Source: Hysterangium stoloniferum (Eukaryota > Basidiomycota > Agaricomycetes > Hysterangiales > Hysterangiaceae). From it: a stretch of 64,000 bases of DNA. Both the position numbers and the translations under genes were made by a program. Below the pieces are notes generated by a model that saw only the letters and a list, made by a program, of their open reading frames with translations, had not been told where the DNA came from and searched no databases. Shown in pieces: positions 10,882 to 21,160 of this stretch. Where the stretch lies: contig WHVD01000026.1 of assembly GCA_015178975.1 (NCBI GenBank), positions 496,001-560,000 of the forward strand, read 5' to 3'. Position 1 is the stretch's first letter. Every line of letters starts with the position of its first letter.

Positions 10882-11123
10882 ATTCGTGTTCTTATTGTGG
10901 GGAGCGGAGGGATTGGATGTGAATTGTGTGAGTGGAGTCCTTCTTTGGCTTCTCCCACCCCCCAAGCACAATACTAACGACAATCTACACACTCCCTTCT
11001 CCCCCATATCCATATATCCGTGTCTATATCCCTATCCCAGTAAAGAACATCGTCCTCACAGGCTTCCGGCACATAACCCTCCTCGACCTCGACACGATCG
11101 ACCTCTCCAATCTGAACAGAACA
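10882..11123 (+). pseudogene. Fragment of a UBA2-like SUMO-activating enzyme E1 gene
   Basis: Two short exon pieces surround an apparent intron. Positions 10888-10927 encode VLIVGSGGIGCEL, the ATP-binding glycine loop of the E1 adenylation domain. An intron at 10928-11040 has GTGAGT and CCCAG ends. Positions 11041-11120 restore the frame and encode LLKNIVLTGF followed by DLDTIDLSNLNR, a hallmark E1 signature. Wording around the motif fits UBA2 (the SUMO E1 catalytic subunit) better than UBA1 or UBA3. Nothing else of the gene is present nearby. Because the intron is kept, the piece moved as DNA, not through mRNA. It abuts truncated LTR-A on the left and a Gypsy B fragment on the right. Confidence 0.82.
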
Positions 11124-11261
11124 CATAATTGGATGGTAGAGAGAAGTCACTCAGATAGATATGGAAAGTTGCTGTGTTGTAAAAACCAGTTTCATGTTAT
11201 GCAAAGTAACAACGGCATAGTTACTTTCCAACTCTTTAGGATAGATGTCCCATTGTTGAGT
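11124..11261 (-). mobile_element. Gypsy B fragment (RNase H to integrase region)
   Basis: About 140 bp align with Gypsy B 28,190-28,325, the stretch encoding the linker after RNase H. The match stops at an inverted LTR-C remnant. Together with the gag fragment at 11,813 this is the skeleton of an internally deleted Gypsy B copy. Confidence 0.75.
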
Positions 11262-11812
11262 CATGTATTTTTAAGGTTTTTTCTATTTTTCTCAATTTCC
11301 CCAAAACAAAATCACTAATAAAGGCTGTTTAAATGTACTTATATCATGATGATAAAATTGTACAATATTCCTTTGATTTATCTCGAAAATATGCAATTTA
11401 TTTTGTATTTTTATCTTAAGAATTGAAGGAACTATGAAATTTCTACCTTTTTATTCTTTTTTTTAACTATATATTTTCAAACTGGCCAGTATTACATGAC
11501 ATGTGAGAATATTTGTCACAACAAGTGACAGTTGTCACAACAAGTGACAGTTGTCACAACAAGTGACAGTTGTCACAACAAGTGACAGTTGTCACAACAA
11601 GTGACAGTTGTCACAACAAGTGACAGTTGTCACAACAAGTGACAGTTGTCACAACAAGTGACAGTTGTCACAACAAGTGACAGTTGTCACAACAAGTGAC
11701 AGTTGTCACAATAACGTAACAGTCACAAAATGTGACAACTTGTTACAAACATGAAGAGTAGTGTGACAAGCATGATGTATGGGAACATTATGTCATCATA
11801 TATACTACGAGA
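11262..11812 (-). mobile_element. Partial LTR-C, inverted
   Basis: This block is the reverse complement of 32,930-33,467 in the complete LTR-C. The match runs from the terminal ATGTATTTTTA through an AT-rich part and a palindromic minisatellite to a shared ATATATACTAC. The far end is missing and Gypsy B gag sequence follows. Confidence 0.75.
11514..11703 (+). repeat. Perfect minisatellite, ten 19-bp units
   Basis: Ten identical head-to-tail copies of TGTCACAACAAGTGACAGT. Each unit is a small palindrome (TGTCAC, 5-nt loop, GTGACA). The other LTR-C copy at 33,060-33,220 carries a diverged version of the array, so this one was homogenised or expanded recently. Confidence 0.95.
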
Positions 11813-12299
11813 ATGGTATCCTTGAGATATGAGAGCATGAAGTTGACTTTTCAACTGTTGGATTTAAATGCAGTGGGTCGATCACAGAAACTGAAATGGC
11901 ATTGAAGAAGGAAATTCTTCAATTTTTTCAGATCCTTGCCAGTAAATGGTTTGGGTTCTTTGACTCTGGTATGGGATGATTCTTTGCTTTCCTCAGCTGC
12001 AGTGGATTTCAGATAGTCAGCAAATTTCACAATGGAGTTGATAAACATCTTTCGGTCAGTTCATCAGAAGATTTCTTTTTTGATTTGTCTGGTTGTTCTT
12101 CTACATCATCATCATAAACTTTGGGGGCATTGGGATCTTTCACTACCTCAGTGACTTCTTCAATGGAAGCTGATGCTATCGGCTGAGCTGGGTTTTCAGG
12201 TTGAGTAGTATAAAGTTGCAATGGGGATTGACATAATGAGCAAGTCACAGGGTTGAGATCTGATATACTGTTAAGTGCCATGTCAGGAACTTATTCTGG
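11813..12299 (-). pseudogene. Gypsy B-type gag N-terminal fragment
   Basis: Two frames joined by a frameshift near 12,045 encode the gag start (SPLQLYTTQPENPAQ), an acidic and Lys-rich linker, and the capsid start (VKEPKPFTGKDLKKLKNFLLQC, CDRPTAF). It aligns with Gypsy B gag at 30,895-31,332. The right end reads into LTR-B at 12,269; the left end is cut at the LTR-C fragment. Confidence 0.82.
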
Positions 12300-12798
12300 A
12301 ACTAAGGTAGGTGTCGCTTTAGTTTGGCACCTGTTTATGTAAGCAAAAAAGTGACCTGCTCATACTCCTTTCTGTGCTTCCACAACATAGATAATCTGTA
12401 ATTAAAGCCCAGGGAAGTGGAGTTGGGATCCATTCCTCCAGTTCTCAGGTTTAAAACTTGAAAAATAATTCACCCTTGCCAAGTAGTAGGACTTACAAAT
12501 TTTGACTTTTTTTTTGAGTCTCTGAATGCTTAAAAACACATTTCCATGTAATTCTGAGATTTTCAAAATTTCGACAGTGTCAGTATTGGCTGCTTACATA
12601 ATCATAATCATCATGCGATATATTGGGCAGCCTTTTTTTAAGGGCCTAAAATTGGGAAAGAAAACTGTATTAAAGTAGGTTGTATTAAATTCAAATATAT
12701 GTACCTATATTACTTACATAAAAATTCTCCTAAGAAAAAGAGGGTATAGTTGCACATGTACTTGTGCAGTAAGCCGTGCACTTGATCACAGGCCACAT

Positions 12799-12805
12799 TA
12801 TATAA
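12799..12805 (+). promoter_or_regulatory. TATA box of the 109-residue ORF
   Basis: TATATAA lies 41 bp ahead of the ATG at 12847, a usual distance for a fungal promoter with a short leader. Confidence 0.45.
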
Positions 12806-12846
12806 GCAGCACAGTAGCAAACACACAGTCGCACAGTTCTACTACC

Positions 12847-13176
12847 ATGCCTCAGAAGTCTAAAGCTGCACAATCTCACATCAAAAACCTTGGATCCAAG
12901 GCACAAAAAAAGCCCTCAGTGACAATCAAGGATGTCCCAGATGATGATGACTTCAATTGCAAACCAGTTTCTCTCAATCTAGATCAAAGCAATGAAAAGA
13001 TGTATGAGGAAGCATTTATTGTGGATGAAGAAGATGGATCTCTCACCTTGGTGGGCTTTCTTGATGACTTTGAGGAAGAACCTCTACCAGATCTTGCTCA
13101 TGATTTGGACTCAGATGATGAAAATAATGAAAATCCTAGAGATTATTACCCAGAGATTCAAGAACTCTCTGTATAG
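12847..13176 (+). CDS. Acidic 109-residue protein of a TA-flanked transposon
   Basis: An intact ORF lying wholly inside the 12,305-13,300 element. The N-terminus is basic (MPQKSKAAQSHIKNLGSK); the rest is very acidic, with a DDDD-like patch near residue 38 and Asp/Glu runs near the C-terminus. No DDE motif is visible. It may be the N-terminal exon of a longer pogo- or Tc1-like transposase whose catalytic part was deleted, or a separate accessory protein. The uninterrupted frame inside a TE-rich, mutated region suggests recent origin or constraint. I do not recognise a named family. Confidence 0.6.
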   Translation: MPQKSKAAQSHIKNLGSKAQKKPSVTIKDVPDDDDFNCKPVSLNLDQSNEKMYEEAFIVDEEDGSLTLVGFLDDFEEEPLPDLAHDLDSDDENNENPRDYYPEIQELSV

Positions 13177-13819
13177 TGACCCTCCAATTCATTTTTTGAC
13201 TTCATAATAAATTTTTCAAAAATTTGATTCACAAATTTGGCCACTCTTGGCACTTAGTAATATGATTACATAAGGTGCTGAACTAAAGTGATGCCTACCT
13301 TATCAGGAAATGTCCAGGAATCCAGAAACCTTGGGATAGGTTCAGGACATTGGCTTCAGCTTATGTACTGTGTCTCTATGCAAACACTCGGAATGTCTTA
13401 TAATTTCAAAGATGGGATTTATACCAGAAGATTATGGATATTCAGAGTTCCAAAGAGTCCTGTATATTGAGTGTACAGAAAGAAAGAAGGAATAAGAAAC
13501 TAAGTCAGATCTAAGGTAAAGTACAAATTCATGGAAACTAATATAAGCTCTTTCATTATTGTACTACAAACTAGGATCATAATAAGACAGATTTAGGTAA
13601 GTATTCCAAAATGGGAATATAACAAGCAAACAAGTGAATACTTGTCGACTGACAAGTTACCAAATGTGGAACAAGGATGAGGTCTGGAAGTATGGGAACT
13701 ATAAATGTTCCATAGTTGGAAGTTGGGTCAGATATTGAATCAGGAAGTCAGATTAGAGACTCAGGGCAGAAAGTTGGATAATTACGGAAGATTGGAGTAT
13801 CTGGAAACAGATCATAACA

Positions 13820-14571
13820 AAGGCAGAGGAGGGTCTGAGTGATAGGCTTGTGAGAAGACCTGGGGGTGGATCTCTGATGATGTGGGGCTGTATGCTGTGG
13901 GAGGGAGTTGGGTATGCATGCAAGATTGATGGGAAGATAGATGGATGGAGAGTTATACACCAATATTCTGCAGGATGAACTCCAGGAAAGCCTTGCCTTC
14001 TATGGCAAGAATCCCTCCACTATCATCTTCCAGCAGGATAATGATCCTAAGTACAAGTCCAAGAAAGCTACAACTTGGTTTGAAGATCATGGATATAAGG
14101 TCCTTCCTTGGCCAGCACAGTCCCCTGATCTCAATCCTATTGAACATCTTTGGGATCATCTGAAAACGAAGCTGGGAGAGTATGAGAGGGCCTCAGGAGG
14201 GATATTGGAGCTGGGGGAGAGGGTACAAGTAGAGTGGGATAAAATATTGCCAGAGGTGTACCAGAATGTGATTGAACGTATGCCTAGGAGGGTTGCAGCA
14301 GTGGTAAAGGCTAAAGGAGGTCAGTACTAGAATGCATAGCTTTATATTTATAAAATGAGAGCAAAAAAGGGTTGCAATAATACTCCTGTACAAAGTATTT
14401 AATATCTCAACAATGAGTGAATATTTTTGAACAAACTTGCTTATCATGTTAAGGTTCAGAAACAGGGCTTTCTAACTTATATTTCTTCCTAATTCTAGCT
14501 ATTTTATGTCTGGAGTTATAAGCATTTGAGTTAGAATTTACTGAACACTGCAACCCTTTTTTTGCTTACTG
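13820..14571 (+). mobile_element. Tc1/mariner element 2, 5' end lost
   Basis: The right arm (about 14,356-14,571) has an inner GAGCAAAAAAGGGTTGCA and an outer inverted copy ending GCTTACTG, followed by TA. The left half is missing where LTR-B abuts. Confidence 0.8.
13822..14330 (+). pseudogene. Tc1-family transposase, C-terminal half
   Basis: The frame opens with GGGSLMMWGCMLWEGVGYACK. It shifts near 13,945 and then runs intact for 130 residues from 13,941. IFQQDNDPKYKSKK holds the second catalytic Asp, and SPDLNPIEHLWDHLK, 34 residues on, keeps the catalytic Glu. It is closely related to element 1 but independent of it. The DNA-binding half is absent. Confidence 0.85.
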
Positions 14572-14703
14572 TATAAGGGACATAGTGTAGGTTCTTCTAC
14601 TTTGCGAGGAATTGCTGAAATGAAGGGGAAGTGTGAGCATGGTGGTCACATACACACAGCAGGATTGGTAGATGGGGATGTTGGAATGCCCCCCCCATCT
14701 GGG

Positions 14704-15390
14704 CTATATGTCCTTGAGACTGTGATGTGGGAGGGGGGAACACTGGCTGCAAAGCTGAATGAAATGCAGCGGGTCTGGGTGATAATTGCACTGCAGAATC
14801 CAAAAATGTCTGCATTGTATGGCATACATTCCACAAGGCCATTGAACAGTCTGTGATGTGTGGCATGCATTCCACAATGCCACAGAACTGTCTGTGCTAC
14901 ACATCATCCATTTGGCAATGCCATTGGACTGTCTGCATGGTCCACATGTGAACACAATGTGGACCAGCTGCCCATTTGTGAGGTAAAGGATGAATGCACT
15001 TACAGATTTCGAGAGGGTTGGCCTTGAACCCAGGTATAATCTCGGGAATTGGGGCCTTCCTGCTGCCTCAGGCTCCTCAGCTGGTGAAGATATATTCCTG
15101 GCCCATTGTAGTGCATCCAGGTCAACGAACAACCTCATGATAATCAGCACAGCATCTGTCATGGCTCCTCTGTCCTGATTGCCAGAGCTAATGTCATTTG
15201 TTAGATGATGCTTGTGTGCCATCAGCTGAGCTATCTGTGCATCCAGTAGTTCAATTTCCAAAGTGGATGGGTGTTAGCCTGGCTGTCATGCCTCACAGTT
15301 GGTGCCACCCCCTCCTGGAAGTAGTAATGTTGAAGGATCCAGAGGCCCAGTCATTTCCACTGGGGTGGTTTCCATCCCTGCCTCCATGGG
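14704..15390 (-). pseudogene. Unrecognised ORF with internal repeats
   Basis: A 185-codon frame from 15261 begins MEIELLDAQIAQLMAHKHHL, predicted helical. The same frame continues upstream to a Met near 15,390 through two stops. The C-terminal third is built from imperfect repeats of about 50 bp (ALWNACHTSQTVQ-like), so it may be non-coding read-through. No family is recognised. It lies between two Tc1 elements. Confidence 0.35.
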
Positions 15391-15421
15391 GGGAGGGTTT
15401 GTCTTGCTGCCAAGGTTAATA

Positions 15422-17022
15422 CAGTGACTCAAAAAACCCTTCCAATGTTTGGTACTTCAGATGTATATCCTTGATAGCTCAGAGGAGAAAATTGCAAAAA
15501 TCTCGAAAGTATTTGTGAATATGCTCTATCATATCTAGATTGTTGAAATACAATGCCATTACATAAGTTCCAAATATGGAAATACTACAAATATATATAT
15601 ACAGGAGACTCATTGGAAGGGTTTTTTGGCCAACAACTCTGACCCACAAAACTACTAATATTCAGTACTTAGTATGGCTATCCTTTGCCTTCAACACACC
15701 TGCAACCCTTCTAGGCATACTCTCAATCAAATTCTGACACACCTCTACATCAATCTTGTTCCACTCCTCCTCTACCCTCTCCCACAACTTCAATATCCCT
15801 TATCCCCCTCTTTTTATGATTCCACAAGTATTCAATGGGGTTGAGGTCTGGAAACTGTGCTAGCCATGGGAGGACATTAAAATCATTATCTTGAAACCAA
15901 GTCTGGGCCTTCTTGCAGGTGTGTTCAGGGTCATGATCTTGCTGAAAGATGACATTACCCACATATTTTCCATAATAGTTGAGGCTGGCTTGAAGGTTCT
16001 CCTCCATAATCTTGAGAGAAAGGTACCCATCCATTCTCTCATCTATCTTGAAAGAATACCCAGGTCCTTCCACAGCATGTAGCCCCATAATATCACAAAT
16101 CCTTCTCCAAACATCACAAAAAGTTCCTTCCAATGAGTCTCCTATATATAAATATTTGTAGTATTTCCATATTTGGAGCTTATGTAATGGCACTGTATTT
16201 CCATAATATAGATATGATAGAGCATATTCAAAAATATCTCTGATATTGTTGCATTTTTATTCTCTGAGTTATCAGGGATGTAAATCTGAAGTACCAAACA
16301 GGGGAAGGGTTATTGAGGCACCCCCAACCATATTGAGACTATTGCACACAGTTGGGGTACAGATGGACTGGTTAGTGACATTATTAAGAGCTTTGGCCAC
16401 ATCAAAAGCAGTGTCAGCCTTCCCAGAGCTGATGAGATGCTGTGCATAGTGAATATTGGTAGTGGAAAGCTTGGAGGGGTGACCACCAATGGACTTAGAG
16501 AGATGACAACAACGCTTGGAGTAAAGTCTAAAGACTGTGCCAATGCCATAACTAGTAGGAGCTAAAATGTGGCTAGCTGTATGGCCAGCATCAAGCAGTG
16601 AGAGGATATGATTCTGGCTGGCAAGAGACAAAGTGCATATTTTGGGAATTGGGACATTGCTAGTTGCTAAAGGCCATGTATTTATACTGCAGCACAATGT
16701 GGTCATGTGACATCAGGTGACATCATGTGATTTTGTTGATAGGACCCAGTTGGAGGTGAACAATCAACAAGGTCACATGACTATAAGCATTTATAGTCAT
16801 CAATGCTGCTGGCCAAAAAACCCTTCCAATGAGCCTCCTGTATATATATATATTTGTAGTATTTCCATATTTGGAGCTTATGTAATAAAATTGTATTTCC
16901 ACAATCTATATATGATAGAGCACGCTCACAAATAGTTTTGATATTTCTGCATTTTTATCCTCTGAGCTATCAAGGATATACATCTGAAGTACCAAACATT
17001 GGAAGGGTTTTTTGAGTCACTG
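15422..17022 (-). mobile_element. Tc1/mariner element 3 with an extra arm copy inside
   Basis: A 1,601 bp element flanked by TA (15420-15421, 17023-17024), with ends CAGTGACTCAAAAAACCC and its inverse. As in elements 1 and 4, each arm is bounded by inverted copies of the terminal motif CCCTTCCAATG. A third arm-like copy (about 16,126-16,315) sits in the middle of the transposase gene. Confidence 0.88.
15663..16706 (-). pseudogene. Tc1-family transposase, middle replaced
   Basis: The N-terminal DNA-binding part (16,272-16,706; LSLLDAGHTASHILAPTSYG) and the C-terminal catalytic part (about 15,663-16,126; FQQDHDPEHT and, 34 residues on, Glu in FPDLNPIEYLW) belong to one gene. The first catalytic Asp region is missing, replaced by about 190 bp matching the element's own right arm. 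No functional product is possible. Confidence 0.82.
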
Positions 17023-17024
17023 TA

Positions 17025-17340
17025 CCTAAGTGTGCAAATGTCCCTTGTGGTAAGGCTCCAGACATCATAAAGTAGGAAATGAATTAAAACAAAAAGAATT
17101 AAGGAAAGAAATGTGTGAATGAATGTGATTTCTCAAATACTGTACTGACAGAGATGTCACAGGAAACAAAAGGCATGTGATTCCTTCATACACTTGGCTG
17201 GACATTGAGTGCCAAACTACTCCCAGCACACAGGAATTGTGCGGCACTCTATACTAATCTGTCAGTTGGCAAATCTGAGCATCTGACTGACCTGCTCAGG
17301 CCTGCTTAGGTCTAAGTGAAGGTTTTCTATTTTTGTGATC
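17025..17340. other. Short stretch with nothing recognised
   Basis: No coding frame, repeat or motif that I can support is visible between Tc1 element 3 and the start of the tandem array. Confidence 0.4.
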
Positions 17341-19156
17341 TAAAAGGATGGAACAGTAGACACAAGCTCTGGCTCACATATTTTATTTGCTTATTTACCC
17401 AGAATAAAAATTGTTTACCCTCCCCAATAAAACTGTGTGCTCTCCTGAATGAATAGAGGGGGAAAATGTGAATATCATGACTGTAGAAAACTAACCAGAA
17501 AGTATGTCACTTTGACGAATCTGTCAGTTTAGATGAGTATACAATTGGGGATTGATAGAATTTTAATGATGCTAAGCACCCTGGTTGTTGTATATAACAA
17601 CCTTCTGAAATGGGACACATCCAATAGAAAATTGAGCTTGCTGTCAAAGTAGTCGCAGCTTCTAGTATAGAGAGCATTGCCAAGAGTATGGAAGTTTCTC
17701 GCTTAGAATCTGGTATTAGTATAATAAACATCTGCTTGAACAACCTTCCATACCCACACCCCAACACACCTACTGATGCCTCCAAGTAGGATGTCAAAAT
17801 CCAAGCACTCATCATCACTCAAATCTCTTTCTTGGTGTGGGGAAAACCCATCTCGGCCACCATCGACATTGCCCATTCCACTGCCTGTGCTTGTCATCAT
17901 TGCCACTGGTACCACCATGGCATTCCCAGCACCAGCCCCACCTTCTGCATCCCCAACCATAATTTTCCTCCCCCCATGCCCTCAATACTGATCCCACCTC
18001 CCTTCACTTCCCATACCACTGTCTCCACCCCTACTCCCAAGGGTTACACCTGGTGAGGACCTCTTGTACCTAGGTCATTCATCCCATTGTGGGTGCAAGA
18101 CCCACACCAACCTTGTTCACCCATCAGCCCCTCCATGTGCAGCGACATTCCAAACTGCCCTGTATCCACACCACCACCCCACAACAACCCACATTGCCCA
18201 GCATCTGCAGCCTCTTCCCTGAGATCCATTTTGAAGGCCAACAGGGACTGTTCAACCCACAGTCCCAAAAAATAAATCAGTTACATCCCACCATAGGCTT
18301 CACCAATACAAATGTATGGTGGGATGACTATTCATGAAGCAGGAGAGTAGGTGAGATGGAGTCCTCCATATCATGCATTTTGGATATGGACAATTTTGCA
18401 GAAAGGACTCTCTGTTCACTTTCTTCAACTAAAATTCCCATTTTATTCTCCATAAAGTGTAGATTTCCTGTCTAAATATACATTTGCTTGCTATTTCAAT
18501 CACTGGTTCAAAACATCTCATTGTGCTGATCACTCACATATTCAAGAATCATCACCCTTACAACAAGGGTGCAAACCTTGATTTCATCATAACTTCACTT
18601 CTATGATCCCCTGTTTGGTGGCCTTCACTCAATTAATAACAGTTGCTAAATTAAATCTTGATGTTGGATATGTGTTGTGGTTTACATATCTCAATCGATT
18701 GCAAAATTTGTCAAGAAATTTGCCCAGCTAGGAAAGACTTTTATTTATCATGTCCTTGCACTAGTGTAATGACAATTCCCTTCGTCAGATCCATATGTCT
18801 GACTACTAATTAACCTGTCATTCCAACATTTGCATGTGCTTTGGTGATAGTGATGAACGAGACTGGACCAATTTTCTCTTTGTTTCCAAGTTTTCTTCTA
18901 AAGTGAAGTCCTATATACATCATCCAGCATATCACCACAGTATGGCTTGGAAGAAAACTGTCCGAAGATTATCTTCATCTGAACTGCATGGAGCTAGTTA
19001 TCCCATATAGCCAAACAACCAAGGATTCATCCATCCTTGGCCACAGACAAACCAGTCTCCTTGTCTTCCTACCTTGGCCAATTTCACCTTCTAATACTTA
19101 CACTTGATGTCAGTAGTTTGTTTGTGTTTGGTGGCCAACACTGCAGTTTATGCTCA

Positions 19157-20350
19157 CACTGGAGGCATCCCAAGGTTTTTGGAGTTGGAGAACCTTCCAA
19201 AAATCCTAATATTTGGCCAAATTCTCTAAGAATTCTTTGAATTAATAAATTATTTGAAAATTTTAAGTTTTAGTAAGATTTTCCAAGGTGGAAAATCATA
19301 TCTGAAAACTTTAAATATTTGTATCAGGAAATCTGAGGAAATGTTAGGATACGTACAGGGTGGGTCTCCGGAGAAACCCGTGGGATATCCAGTAGGACTT
19401 GGCTTCAGCTTATAGGCTGCACCCTCACTAGATCGTGTTGTCCAATTTCAGACAGATGGACGGGAATCCCGGGGAGTCCAGGCAGGGGTCATGGGTCGAG
19501 GGGTCGTAGGTCGGAGGTTGTGGGTCATGAGTCGAGATTGGTGAGAGAGATAGATGTGCCGGAGCCCGTGGGCTCCGACTAGTGTGAGTGGTGTGATTCA
19601 AGTAGGGTTTAGAGTGGAAAATGTATTAGATTACTGGGGGGAATCTAAGCCGATTTTCTGACTGGATTGTATGTACAACATCTGCCAGTTTAAATAGACC
19701 GTGGAGTGAATGTCATACCAAATCCAGTAATGATGAAACAAAATGAGCAAAACATAAAACAGGAATAGTAAACACCAAATTGGTGTTAGGAATGGGACAG
19801 AACGGAGTGGAGTCCAAATAGTGACAAATCATAAACCATAATGGGAAACGGATCAGGAGCGGAGTCCAAATCATGACAGGTCATTTGACTAAAATGGGAA
19901 CGGGGCTCTGTTAGAGGGAAGACGGGTATTCTGAGTGGGATCCGGTGACTGACACGCGGGACAAGGTCAGAAATAGACAGAGACGGAGTCCGGTGAATAT
20001 TCTGGTGACTGAAACACAATGTAACGAAGTCAAACGTAGACAAGGCTGACGTATGGAGTCCAGTGGGAATTCTGGTGAACTGACAATGGGTGCATATAGG
20101 GTGTGAGTGCGTATAAGTTAGTGCCCGGAGTCCGGTGGGATTTCCAGTCGTAACAGGAAACATCATTAGTCAGAGTTTCTTCATACAAATTTTTAAGATT
20201 TTCAGATATGATTTTCCACTTTGGAAAATCCTACTAAAACTTGAAATTTTCAAACAATTTATCAGTTCAAAAAATTCTTGGAAAATTTGGCCAAATATTA
20301 GGAGTTTCAGAAAGTTTTCAAACTCCAAAAACCTTGGGGTGCCTCCAGTG
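19157..20350. mobile_element. CACTG-ended foldback MITE, interrupted by LTR-A
   Basis: Starts CACTGGAGGCATCCCAAGG and ends with the inverse; flanked by TCA on both sides (19154-19156, 20351-20353). Without the solo LTR it is about 375 bp and nearly a complete palindrome, with arms of about 185 bp. CACTG ends plus a 3-bp TSD are typical of CACTA (EnSpm) elements. The empty site is seen in the array at 42,730 and 55,432. Confidence 0.88.
19342..20155 (-). mobile_element. Solo LTR-A inside the foldback MITE
   Basis: An 814 bp LTR, TGTTAGGATACG to CGTAACA, with a perfect TSD GGAAA (19337-19341, 20156-20160). It sits almost exactly at the tip of the palindrome. Confidence 0.95.
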
Positions 20351-21160
20351 TCATGAAGCTCAATTGATCACACAATTTATCAATGAAAATGAAGCCCCTT
20401 GATACCCCAGCAAGGAAACCTTTTATTCATGCTTGTCTCTGTCCATCATAACAACAACCTTGCAATGCTGCAGATTTCCCACTTGCACGGAATAATCAGC
20501 AACATCTGTATATGTCACAGTCAATAAACAAGTAGTTGCACCATGTCTGCTTGTGCCTCTGTCTGTGATGAGCAATGGGGGGGTCATTCTTCATGCATAG
20601 CTTTTGTGCTTCCATCTATGAGGACTAATGGGGGGGGTTCTTCATGCATAATCGAACAAGCTGAAATGGTCCTTTATTAGTGTCCCTCCACTGAGCAGTC
20701 ACCAAGCCATGCCTGCAGTTGAAGTATATCCATACAACTGGTATATAGGTATGCACTTTTCTGCAGGTAGCATTATCCACAACCCATGTTCTAATTGTGT
20801 GCAGTCCACTCTTAGGATGATGGGTGAGCGAGCTGTCTTAGTCAACTTGAAGCTCCCAGCTTTGGCATGCGATGGGGAGAGTCCTTTGACAGACCACTAG
20901 TCTCATGTTCCCACAACACTGTTTCCTCCCTGAAAGTCTATCCCACAGTCTCAGACACCCTTGATCAATCACAGGTGGCATTGCTGTGATTAGAAGTTCT
21001 TAAATATATTTCACAGTGCTAGGACCAGGAAAAATTGCCTACACTGTCTTTCTAAATGTAGTCACAACCCATAATCTGCTCTTCCTTGCTCAGGCAAATA
21101 CACATATACTTTACCAGGTTAATTTCATAGATGAGAATCCAAATATCAATGCTGCCAGTC

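Larger units (their letters stand above)
12305..13300 (+). mobile_element. Small DNA transposon with TIRs and TA target site
   Basis: Begins AGGTAGGTGTCGCTTTAGTT and ends with the imperfect inverse (AACTAAAGTGATGCCTACCT). It is flanked by TA at 12303-12304 and 13301-13302. The empty site is visible in LTR-B at 24,464 (GGAACTAT). TA duplication points to the Tc1/mariner/pogo superfamily, but no transposase core is present, so this is a non-autonomous or deleted element that still carries a short gene. Confidence 0.85.
12269..13819 (-). mobile_element. LTR-B (5' LTR of the deleted Gypsy B copy), split by a TIR element
   Basis: Runs from TGTTAAGTGCCATGTC to ATCATAACA. With the 996 bp insertion at 12,305-13,300 removed it is about 553 bp, close to the 530 bp right LTR of the complete Gypsy B. 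Its outer end joins the middle of a Tc1 transposase gene at 13,820, so this retroelement had inserted into Tc1 element 2. Confidence 0.82.
17341..21160 (+). repeat. Array unit 1
   Basis: M1 (about 17,520-18,350), M2 (18,350-19,156, resuming at 20,351) and M3 (about 20,400-21,160). It is split by the foldback element at 19,157-20,350. CpG sites kept in units 3-5 are mostly TpG or CpA here. Confidence 0.7.

Noticed and set aside
11514..11703. Regular palindromic repeats that superficially look like a CRISPR array
   Set aside because: The units are contiguous 19-mers with no unique spacers, inside a fungal LTR. It is a minisatellite.
15198..15419. 73-residue plus-strand ORF
   Set aside because: It overlaps a more plausible minus-strand frame and has no recognisable motif.
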